Source of the DNA: an uncultured Desulfobacter sp.
GTDB taxonomy: Bacteria; Desulfobacterota; Desulfobacteria; Desulfobacterales; Desulfobacteraceae
DNA: 64,000 nt
Direction of reading: 5' to 3'
NCBI RefSeq assembly: GCF_963677125.1
Contig: NZ_OY781882.1
Span: forward strand, 256,501 to 320,500
This document shows, piece by piece, positions 8,972-16,641 of this stretch. Made by a program: the position numbers and the translations under genes. The notes under the pieces are model-generated. The model ran no database searches. It was not told the DNA's origin and worked only from the letters and a program-made list of their open reading frames with translations. Within the stretch, counting starts at the first letter, position 1; the number at the start of each line of letters is the position of its first letter.

Positions 8972-9134
8972 TAGGCATTGCGCAAAAATAAACCACACAT
9001 CTTGCTTGCCTTTTTATCCGTATTTTTCGTTGGGGCAACACTTACATAGCTGGTTATGCGCGCATTGCCCCGCCTTAAATACGAATAAAAATTCGGCGCA
9101 ATCTGCATAATTTATTTCTGCGCAATGCCTTATC
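8972..9134. repeat. About 160-bp imperfect palindromic element (MITE-like)
   Basis: The outer arms AGGCATTGCGCAAAAATAAA and the complement of TTTATTTCTGCGCAATGCCT match at 19 of 20 positions. Inside, a TTTTTAT(C/T)CGTATTT...GGGGCAA arm pairs with TTGCCCC...AAATACGAATAAAAA. The whole element can fold into one long cruciform. It encodes nothing. Part of the outer arm recurs in the terminator at 27024-27057 (AAGGCATCGCGCAGAAA). Confidence 0.75.
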
Positions 9135-9482
9135 AAAATTTTAAAAACCGTTACACAGCTCATCCAAATTGCCTAACTTCTTATCTTTAAAGCATTAAGG
9201 ATCAAAATAACCCTGTCAAGGCTGATCATAAGTCAAGAATTTTGCAGGCATGGGTTACACACGATATACTTTTTTGATATGGATAGAGTTGATTAAGGGT
9301 GCTCAAAACACAGGCCTGGTCATTCCTTAATGAACAATTACTCTTTTTTCAATCCAATTCGGTGTGAAAGATTCCGATCTGGAAAGATTAAAAGGGAAAT
9401 GATATTATAAGAGAATCAGTCTGGATTTCGGGGCGTCAAGTTGGCCGGCTGTCTTTGATAAAACTGAATTGGAGGAATTGAC
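9135..9482. other. 348-bp stretch without a gene upstream of the zinc-ribbon/editing-domain operon
   Basis: No coding frame or clear hairpin was found. The operon promoter should lie here but I cannot point to a convincing -35/-10 pair. GGAGGAATTGAC just before 9483 is the ribosome binding site of the first gene. Confidence 0.5.
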
Positions 9483-9686
9483 TTGGACCTGGATAAAATA
9501 GAAACGATACGGGGCAATTCAAAATTTAAATCGTATCATTGTCCTTATTGCCAAAAAATTATGTTGAAGGGGGATGTGAGGCGGTTAAAAATGACATGCC
9601 CACACTGTCAGAAGATGATTGATGCTGATGAGGATGAGCTCTTAGGCGTAAATAGGCCTGCGGAAAAAGAGGAAAGTACTCAATGA
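9483..9686 (+). CDS. Small double zinc-knuckle protein (67 aa)
   Basis: Two CPxC knuckles (HCPYCQK and TCPHCQKM) separated by about 20 residues form a likely zinc ribbon; the tail is acidic. The start is TTG, supported by GGAGGA spaced seven bases away; no ATG is available nearby. Its stop overlaps the start of the tRNA-editing-domain gene in ATGA. Function unknown; linkage suggests RNA or nucleotide metabolism. Confidence 0.65.
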   Translation: MDLDKIETIRGNSKFKSYHCPYCQKIMLKGDVRRLKMTCPHCQKMIDADEDELLGVNRPAEKEESTQ

Positions 9687-10090
9687 GAGTATTGTTTTGG
9701 TATTGTGATAAATTTGCCTGGACCCCTACGCTCAAAACCCTTGAACAAGTGCCGATATCAGAGCCGGATGGCAAAGATAACGTTGTTGTGGCGTTTGTCC
9801 ATATCGAACCCAAAGATGTCGAGCAAGGCAGTTCATCAGAAACCAAACTTGTTAAAAATACCAAATGGCTGGCCAGGAAATGGGATGTTACCAAGATCTT
9901 GCTCCATTCATTTACCCACCTTGGGGAGGAAAAAGCAGATCCGGATCAAGCCAAACTGCTTTTAGATCGTGTGCATGAAAGACTGCTAAAGGCAGAATAT
10001 GATGCATCCCTGACGGCCTATGGGTATTATAATGACTTGGTCATTAAGGCCCCGGGCCATCCTCTGGCCCGGATATATAAAGAGTTTTAA
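9683..10090 (+). CDS. Stand-alone threonyl-tRNA synthetase editing domain (archaeal type, D-aminoacyl-tRNA deacylase fold)
   Basis: The 135 residues correspond to the N-terminal editing domain of archaeal ThrRS: MRVLFWYCDKFAW at the start, a KILLHSFTHLGEEKADP block, then TAYGYYNDLVIKAPGHPLAR. In archaea this domain removes serine mis-charged on tRNA-Thr and is structurally related to DTD. Here it is a free protein with no synthetase domain, so it may act in trans. It is translationally coupled to the zinc-ribbon gene and four bases upstream of a Nudix hydrolase. Confidence 0.8.
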   Translation: MRVLFWYCDKFAWTPTLKTLEQVPISEPDGKDNVVVAFVHIEPKDVEQGSSSETKLVKNTKWLARKWDVTKILLHSFTHLGEEKADPDQAKLLLDRVHERLLKAEYDASLTAYGYYNDLVIKAPGHPLARIYKEF

Positions 10091-10094
10091 AATC

Positions 10095-10508
10095 ATGAAC
10101 AGGCCTTTGGTTGGCGTCGCAGCGATCGTTACCCAACATAAGAAAGTCTTATTGGGAAAAAGGAAGGGGGCACATGGGTCCGGGTGCTGGGCCTTTCCCG
10201 GCGGGCATTTGGAATTTAACGAATCCATTGAAGGTTGCGCTGCCCGGGAAGTTCATGAAGAAACCGGACTTTTGATAAAAAATTGCCGTTACGTCACCTG
10301 TACCAATGATATATTTAAGGACAATGACAAGCACTATGTGACATTGTTTGTCGTCTGCGAATATGAATCCGGAGAACCGGAAATTAAAGAGCCTGATAAA
10401 TGTGAGGAATGGAAATGGTTTTCCTGGAATCAATTTCCCTCCCCTTTGTTTTTGTCGCTGAGAAATTTGCTTGATCAAGATTTTAATCCCTTTACTATGA
10501 AAAAATAG
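10095..10508 (+). CDS. Nudix hydrolase
   Basis: A 137-residue protein starting MNRPLVGVAAIVTQ (an in-frame ATG upstream lies within the preceding gene and is rejected). The Nudix box is complete: GGHLEFNESIEGCAAREVHE followed by ETGLL (GX5EX7REVXEEXGL), which binds the metal ions for diphosphate hydrolysis. The KKVLLGKRKGAHGSGCWAFP lead-in resembles MutT/NudG-type nucleotide-sanitising or nucleoside-triphosphate hydrolases; the substrate is not determined. Third gene of the 9483-10508 operon. Confidence 0.88.
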   Translation: MNRPLVGVAAIVTQHKKVLLGKRKGAHGSGCWAFPGGHLEFNESIEGCAAREVHEETGLLIKNCRYVTCTNDIFKDNDKHYVTLFVVCEYESGEPEIKEPDKCEEWKWFSWNQFPSPLFLSLRNLLDQDFNPFTMKK

Positions 10509-10578
10509 ATCGTGATTGAACGAGACGTCACCCAGCTGGGGCATTTCATTGGGTAAACTTTTCGTCCAATCACGATCT
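10507..10578 (+). terminator. Long-looped inverted repeat after the Nudix gene, possible terminator
   Basis: AGATCGTGATTG (10507-10518) and its perfect complement CAATCACGATCT (10567-10578) enclose 48 bases that include a smaller CCCAGCTGGG hairpin. TTTTG follows the right arm. The large loop is unusual for a plain terminator. Confidence 0.45.
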
Positions 10579-10653
10579 TTTGTTCAGGCAGATATGTAGA
10601 AAAACATGCGATTTAAAATATCTCTTAGGTTTCATGAACTTTAAGCAGGATCA

Positions 10654-12731
10654 TCAGGAATAATCAAGAACCTTTCGAATGGTTTTTGCCATTTCTTGTA
10701 TTGTTACAGGTTTCATAACTACTGCGGCGATGTCAACACTGTCTGCAGCATTGGTATTTAGCCGATTGGTGTGTCCTGTACAAATAATAACCGGAATGTT
10801 CGGGTGGATTTTTTTATTTCGGCACAGAGTTCAAGGCCGTTTAAGTGGGGCATGGTCATATCCGTGATGAGTAAATCGAATTGGGACGGTGACTCTTTGA
10901 ATGTGGCCAGGGCTTTTTGGGGATCTTGGGCAGCTTTGACAGTGTAACCCAAGTTCATCAGCATGGTCCCCATCATGTCGGTCAGCCCTTTTTCATCATC
11001 CACCAGAAGAATGCGTTCTGTACCTTTGGGGATGGGACTGGTCTCCGCAGGCAGTTCATCTGCCGGGGGCATGGAACTTGCCGGCAACAAAACAGTAAAC
11101 ACCGAGCCGTACCCCATCTTACTTTTAACGGATATGGCCCCGCCATGGTTGTGAACTATACCATGGACAATGGCCAGTCCCATGCCCGATCCCTGGCCGA
11201 TCTCCTTGGTAGTGAAGTAGGGATCAAAAATCCTGTCCTGGATGGCCGGCTCAATGCCTGTGCCTGTGTCTTCAATGGTAATTCGGATGGCCTCTGTTGC
11301 CCCGCATGATTTTAATTCCGGCGTTTTTAAATCATCGGTGTTTGCCGTTTCCAGGCAAATGGTCAGGGTGCCGCCCCCGGGCTCCATGGCTTGGGCTGCA
11401 TTATTGCACAGATTGATAATGGCCTGCTGGATTTGTGTGGGATTGGCATTGATTGTTTGTATCGGCTCATTGGTTTTGCACACAATTTCAATGGACGAAG
11501 GAATAGATGCCCTTAAAAAGCGGACCGTATCGGTCATCAGTTTGGCCGGATTTAACGGTAGTTTTCCCTGTTCTGACTGTCGACTGAAACTGAGCAGTTG
11601 CAGAACAACGTCCTTGGCCCTTAGGCAGGCGGCCTGAATTTCATCGATGCGTGGCCTGGCTGGATTATCTTCGGGCAGGTCCAGCATTGCCAGTTGTGCA
11701 TTTCCCAGAATGATTCCCAAAATATTGTTGAAATCATGGGATATGCCGCCTGCCAGGGTACCTATGGATTCCATTTTTTGGGCCTGGATTAGTTGGCGTT
11801 GTAAGGCTTCTTTGTCTTTTTCAGCTTTTTTATGTTCTGTAATGTCGGTTGCAGAACCAACAATGGCCACGGTCCTGCCATTTTCCACTACTGGGTTCTC
11901 ACGAATTTCTACTACTATTTTGTGTCCTTTATTTCCTTTCAATTCAAGTTCATACGGGGGTTGGCGTTTTCCTGTTTTGATCGCCTTTTCAGTGTATTCA
12001 AACCCCTTGAGATTGATGGGGTTTTCCGTGACAAATTCGGTCCATCTCGTCATGGCCTCTTGGGGTTCGCAGTGCAGAATATGTCTGCATTGGGGGCTGA
12101 CATAGGTGATTTTATGGTCTGGTGTGTGGGAGTAATACATGCTGGTACTGTTTTCCAGGATGTTTCGAAGTTTTTCTTCATTTTCCCGCAGGGCCTGTTC
12201 CGTGATGGTCTTTTCCCGGGATTCTTTCGCAAGCTTTCGGTTACGGCACAGTACAATACAGATAATGCCGACAGAGAACAAAAGGACCAAAAAAATATAG
12301 AAAAACGTATCTTGAGGGCTGGCACCATCGTCGTATGTGATGGATAGCCATTTATTTTGAATATCGCTTTTTTGTTGGGGCGGCGTGGCGGCAAGTGTTT
12401 TATGCTCTGTTATGAGCTGTTCCTGGTGTCCCTTGGAGACAGCGATATACTGCTGATAATTGTCATCGGGTGTGGGTATTGCGATTTTAGGATTTGTTAA
12501 TTTGTCCTTTATATAATAATGAAATGGCGGCAAGGATATAGAGTCCGCAATGGTAATTGTGGGATGTCCGTCAAGCCAGGTTTTTTCAGCCTGGGTCAGC
12601 TGAATGCAGTCGGCAGCATGTGAGGCATAGGGATCTGCAGGAATAATGAACGACAGTGCCATGATGAGTGCCGGCATCATAATGCGCCTTGTTAAATAGT
12701 GCCGAAAGTAGCTTTTTAACAAAATATCCAT
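10654..12731 (-). CDS. Hybrid sensor histidine kinase with frameshift in the receiver domain and shortened sensor
   Basis: Order: signal/TM segment; a fragment of an SBP_bac_3-type sensor (LTQAEKTWLDGHPTITIAD joined early to the far end of that domain, PPQQKSDIQNKWL); TM (FFYIFLVLLFSVGIICIV); PAS; HisKA with the phospho-His in GGISHDFNN; HATPase (DTGTGIEPAIQDRIFDPYF); receiver with Asp in LLITDMTMPHLNG. At an A7 run in CAEIKK the frame leads to a premature stop at 10758; a -1 shift there continues as IHPNIPVIICTGHT to a normal receiver end (10654) with the conserved Lys in VVMKPV. ATA AAA AAA is a slippery heptamer, so slippage, mutation or sequencing error are all possible. Start uncertain (ATG 12731; TTG at 12770 possible). 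Confidence 0.78.
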
Positions 12732-12787
12732 ATATATGCTGTCTGTCTTTTCTCCAAAAGCGATCGTCAATTGTTTCTAACTGGCAT

Positions 12788-12883
12788 TTATATGAAAGTC
12801 TGGGTAAGTTATCCAGATCTTTCGACCTTTGCTGTGGCCTAAGCCTGGCTGTTGATATGTCAGGTCAGCCCATGGCTGTTAGT
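12788..12883 (-). repeat. REP-like hairpin repeat, copy 1
   Basis: Contains the hairpin at 12794-12823 (GAAAG-TCTGGGTAA-G-TTATCCAGA-TCTTTC) and the flank that on the minus strand reads CATGGGCTGACCTGACATAT, both shared with the copies near 33.0, 61.9 and 63.7 kb. The remainder of 12771-13059 has no gene. Confidence 0.8.
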
Positions 12884-13059
12884 ATGTATCTGAACTCAAG
12901 AGAGGCGTCAAATAACTTATGATCGCTAAATTGAAAAAATGTTTTTTGATTGATTGGGTGTGATACAGACAATCATCAAGTTTTGGCGGAACCCGCTTGA
13001 CAGCAGCACCTCATCTTTGACCTGCCGCTACCGTTTCAAAAACCTATAATCCGGGATAT

Positions 13060-13905
13060 TCAGACACAGGTTTTTTGTTCAAGACGATTTCCTAAAAGGT
13101 TAAAGGCCAGAACTGCCGCCATGATGCAGAGGCCCGGAAAAATGCAGAGATGGGGGGCGGTGAACAGGTAATCTTTTCCTTCCAGGAGCAGGGTGCCCCA
13201 CTCCGGGGCCGGAGGCTGGACGCCAAATCCTAAAAATCCTAAAGACGAGACACTTAAAATACCTTTGGCCATGCCGATTGTTGCCAGGACCGTCATGGAC
13301 GGTCGCACTGTAGGCAGAATATGCCGAAACATGATCGTCACTGCTGAAATTCCGGAAAGACGCGCTGATTTTACGTAAAGGGCTTGCCTGGCGCTTAAGG
13401 CGATATTTCTAGACAGACGCGCGTATTTAGTCCAGGAGATGCAGCTGATGGCAAAGATCAGGTTCAGGTTACCCGGTCCCATGATGCCGGCCAGGGCAAT
13501 GGCTGCCACCATTTCAGGAAAGGCCAGAAACATGTCTGTGATGCGCATGAACAATTCGTCGGCAATGCCTTTGAAATAGCCTGCCGCAAGTCCGATGGCA
13601 GTACCTAAGCAGGCGGAGATGGCCACTGCGGCAAACCCGATACCGATGGATGCCCTGGCCCCGCATATAATCCTGGAAAACAGGCACCGTCCCAAAATAT
13701 CGCAGCCCATGGGGAAATGGATTGAGGGTGGGCTCAAGCGCATAGCCGGGTGGGGCGTTAACGGATTATTGGGGGCAAGCAACGGTCCGGCTAGGGTAAT
13801 GACCGCTAAAATCACCAATACCCCGGTAGCCATGCTGGTGACGGGATTGCGTATACAGGAAATCATCAGACGGGCAGGGAATCGTTTTTTTTCTAAAAAT
13901 TTCAT
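13060..13905 (-). CDS. Nickel/peptide-type ABC transporter permease (NikC/DppC family)
   Basis: A 281-residue permease starting MKFLEKKRFPARL; its ATG overlaps the stop of the preceding permease by 4 bp, so the open frame further upstream is ignored. It has about six transmembrane segments, the family's PLLAPNNPLTPHPAMRLSPP periplasmic region after TM1, GCDILGRCLFSRIICGARAS and the cytoplasmic ATPase-contact loop SARLSGISAVTIMFRHILP. Last gene of the importer operon. With its sister permease it forms the channel. Ligand not provable from the permease; operon context suggests a metal or metallophore. Confidence 0.88.
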   Translation of the reverse strand: MKFLEKKRFPARLMISCIRNPVTSMATGVLVILAVITLAGPLLAPNNPLTPHPAMRLSPPSIHFPMGCDILGRCLFSRIICGARASIGIGFAAVAISACLGTAIGLAAGYFKGIADELFMRITDMFLAFPEMVAAIALAGIMGPGNLNLIFAISCISWTKYARLSRNIALSARQALYVKSARLSGISAVTIMFRHILPTVRPSMTVLATIGMAKGILSVSSLGFLGFGVQPPAPEWGTLLLEGKDYLFTAPHLCIFPGLCIMAAVLAFNLLGNRLEQKTCV

Positions 13906-14840
13906 TTCAGACCCATCCTTGGATCCAAAAGACTGCAGATCAGATCCACACCGAAATTGATCAGGACAAACATCGCCCCGGTGAATAATACCACCCCCTG
14001 GATCAACGGGTAGTCCCGGTTGCTGATGGCATCCACCATCAAACTGCCGAGTCCCGGCCATGAAAAGACCACTTCCGTAATTACCGCGCCCTCAAGGATC
14101 AGGCCCAATTCCAGGCCCGCAATGGTGATCAGGGGAATGAGGGTGTTTTTGATCACATGTTTTGATAATACCCTGAACGAGTCCGTTCCCCTGGCACGCA
14201 AGGCCAGTACATGGTCGGATGCCAGGCTCTGGATTACAGACAATCGTAAAAGCCGTGCAATATACGCGGTAATGGATGTACCCAGGGTCAATGCCGGCAT
14301 AATCAGGTGCTGCCAGGTGCCGGTGCCGAAACTGGGCAACCAGTGAACATGAACACTGAAAAAAGTGATCAACAGGAGGCCAAACCAGAAATTGGGGATG
14401 GAAAGGCCCAATATGGATAACGATACCGACGCCGAATCCAGCCATGATCCCTGTCTTACGCCTGCAATGGTTCCCAGGGGCAGAGACACGGCCAGAGCAA
14501 TGAGAATGGCCACAGTCGCCAGTTCGAAGGTTTTGGCAAACCGCGTACTGATCAGTTTGCCCACCTTTGCTTCCTCCACCAGAGAGTAGCCGAAATCAAG
14601 CTTCACCACATGGGACAGCCATCTGCCGTATTGGACTAAAAACGGCTGGTCAAGTCCCTCTTTTTGTCTGATCCACTCCACAGTGGCGTGGTCCAACTGT
14701 GACTCCCCGCCGTACCGGGCCACGGCGATCTCCCTTGCCGCATCTCCCGGTGCCAGAAGAATCATGGCATAGGTTAGAAATGTAGCTCCGAACAGCATCA
14801 GAATCATACCTGCGGTTTTTTTTACGATGAAGCCGGGCAT
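13902..14840 (-). CDS. Nickel/peptide-type ABC transporter permease (NikB/DppB family)
   Basis: A 312-residue permease with the family's N-terminal FLTYAMILLAPGDAAREI motif, a long periplasmic loop (VEWIRQKEGLDQPFLVQYG), and the coupling loop LALRARGTDSFRVLSKHVIK. The C-terminus VDLICSLLDPRMGLK is typical. It overlaps the ATPase gene by 19 bp and the next permease by 4 bp, indicating one operon. Intact. Confidence 0.9.
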   Translation of the reverse strand: MPGFIVKKTAGMILMLFGATFLTYAMILLAPGDAAREIAVARYGGESQLDHATVEWIRQKEGLDQPFLVQYGRWLSHVVKLDFGYSLVEEAKVGKLISTRFAKTFELATVAILIALAVSLPLGTIAGVRQGSWLDSASVSLSILGLSIPNFWFGLLLITFFSVHVHWLPSFGTGTWQHLIMPALTLGTSITAYIARLLRLSVIQSLASDHVLALRARGTDSFRVLSKHVIKNTLIPLITIAGLELGLILEGAVITEVVFSWPGLGSLMVDAISNRDYPLIQGVVLFTGAMFVLINFGVDLICSLLDPRMGLK

Positions 14841-15829
14841 ACCGTTTTTTCCTTATTATATTCAGATGCAGGATTGTACATATGGCAAAAGACCGTGTGG
14901 CCGGGTGAAATTTCTGTCTGGGATGGTGCTTGGGCTTGACATATCCGGGCCGATTCCGGGCACCGGGGATGGAAGATACAGCCCTGGGGAAGATGCATGG
15001 CTGATGGCGCATCGCCTTGGAGCACGAGACGTTCCCCTTTCCATATACCGGGTGTGAAAGAGGCGGATAAAAGCGCCCGGGTATATGGATGAGCCGGTTC
15101 AGAGAGCATTTTTTGCCTGGGGGCGATCTCCAGCATCCGACCGAGATAAATTACGCCTACCCGGGTGGCCATTGCCTTGACCAGGCCCATGTCGTGGGTA
15201 ATGATAAAACAGGTGACCGGATATTTTTCTTTGATTTGACACAATAGCTGGATGATCCGGTTTTTGATCAGCGCGTCCAGGGCGGTGAGCGGTTCGTCCA
15301 GGATGAGCAGATCCGGTTGGGTGGACAGGGCGCGTGCAATGCAGACCCGTTGATTCTGTCCCCCCGAGGCCTGAAACGGTTTTCGATCTAAAAGGTCTTG
15401 GGCCAGGCCGGTATCGCGGATGAGCGGGGCAAGGACAGTGGCACGTTCTTTTTTGCAAATCCCCATGGCGGCCAGGGGTTCTTCCACGGATTGGCCCAGG
15501 GTTCTGAACGGACTTAAGGCCTGGACCGGGTCCTGGAACACCATCTGGGTCTGTTTTATCAGGGTCTTGTGGGTGTTGTCATTCGGTTTAACAATTTTTT
15601 TACCCTTGAATTTAATATAACCTTCCTGAAAGGGCAGAAGCCCTGCCAGAGCCAGGGCCAGTGTACTTTTACCGGAACCGCTTTCTCCGATCAGGCAGAA
15701 TGAATCCCCCTTTTCCAGGGTAATGCCGATCTGCCTGACACCCCAGAACCGGGAACTGCGGCCGAATCGACCGGATCGGTTTCTAAAGGCCACTCCGAAA
15801 TTTTCAATTCGGATCAACGGTTCGGGCAC
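14822..15829 (-). CDS. ABC transporter ATPase (NikE/DppF/OppF family)
   Basis: A 335-residue ATPase: Walker A IGESGSGKSTLALALAG, Q-loop MVFQDPVQALSPF, signature ASGGQNQRVCIARAL, Walker B LLILDEPLTALDAL, H-loop ITHDMG, then the C-terminal oligopeptide/nickel extension with GCIFHPRCPES. The Cys-containing extension is shared by Opp/Dpp/Nik ATPases. It pairs with the neighbouring ATPase (overlap 16 bp) to power import. Confidence 0.9.
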   Translation of the reverse strand: MPEPLIRIENFGVAFRNRSGRFGRSSRFWGVRQIGITLEKGDSFCLIGESGSGKSTLALALAGLLPFQEGYIKFKGKKIVKPNDNTHKTLIKQTQMVFQDPVQALSPFRTLGQSVEEPLAAMGICKKERATVLAPLIRDTGLAQDLLDRKPFQASGGQNQRVCIARALSTQPDLLILDEPLTALDALIKNRIIQLLCQIKEKYPVTCFIITHDMGLVKAMATRVGVIYLGRMLEIAPRQKMLSEPAHPYTRALLSASFTPGIWKGERLVLQGDAPSAMHLPQGCIFHPRCPESARICQAQAPSQTEISPGHTVFCHMYNPASEYNKEKTVCPASS

Positions 15830-16641
15830 GATGCCTCCTGACTTATGCCGGATATGAACGCCTTGGTATAGGCATGCTTGGGATGATTGAGCAAAGCGTT
15901 AACATCATTAGTTTCAAGGATGGAGCCATGGCGCATGACCGAAATGGTGTCACAGATATGGGCGGCCATGGCAAGATCATGGGTAATCAATATAAAGGAT
16001 GTGTTACGGGTTTGTCTGAGACGGGAAATCAATTCAAGAATCTGCAGGGCAATGGTGGGGTCCAACGCTGACGTTACTTCATCTAAAATCATGATTTTGG
16101 GGTGGCCCAAAAGCGCCATAACCAATTGCGCCCGCTGGAGCATGCCCCGGCTCCATTCATGGGGGTATTGGCGGCACCGCTGTTCGGGTGACGTAATGCC
16201 CACCTCCTTGAGCAGTTGATATACGCGATCCATAGATTGATCGCTTTTGGGCAGAATGGACAGGGCATCTTTGAACTGGCTTGCCATGGTAAACACCGGG
16301 TCCATGGTCGATGCCGGATGTTGAAGCACCAGACTGATTTTTTTGCCGCGAAACGGGGCAAATGCACGGGCCGACAGGTCTGATACCCGGGTATTGCCCA
16401 GAAAAGTCGTGCCGGATACAATGCGGGCAGGAGTTTCAAGCCGGACAAGGGTGCGGGCAAAAATGCTTTTGCCGCATCCGGATTCCCCCACAAGGCCGTG
16501 GATTTCTCCCCGGCCAAGGGTGAAATTTACATCCTTTAACAGTTCGCGGTCAACCGATTGTGTCCTGACAGAGACCGTAAGATGCTTGACGCTGAGAATA
16601 TTCCGGCCGGCAGGGCAGGGCATTGGACTATTCTTTGCCAA
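15814..16641 (-). CDS. ABC transporter ATPase (NikD/DppD family) with altered signature motif
   Basis: A 275-residue ATPase: Walker A GESGCGKSIFARTLV, Q-loop LVLQHPASTMDPVF, Walker B IMILDEVTSALDPT, H-loop ITHDLA. The signature reads WSRGMLQRAQ instead of LSGGQ. NikD proteins carry SGGMLQR, so the M-L-Q-R part supports a Nik rather than Dpp type, while the SGG to SRG change is unusual. It ends soon after the switch region, lacking the C-terminal oligopeptide extension of its partner. Overlaps the binding-protein gene by 14 bp. Confidence 0.88.
   Translation of the reverse strand: MAKNSPMPCPAGRNILSVKHLTVSVRTQSVDRELLKDVNFTLGRGEIHGLVGESGCGKSIFARTLVRLETPARIVSGTTFLGNTRVSDLSARAFAPFRGKKISLVLQHPASTMDPVFTMASQFKDALSILPKSDQSMDRVYQLLKEVGITSPEQRCRQYPHEWSRGMLQRAQLVMALLGHPKIMILDEVTSALDPTIALQILELISRLRQTRNTSFILITHDLAMAAHICDTISVMRHGSILETNDVNALLNHPKHAYTKAFISGISQEASCPNR

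Noticed and set aside
12788..12883. CRISPR array
   Set aside because: Repeats are single, dispersed, inverted as well as direct, and there are no spacers or cas genes.
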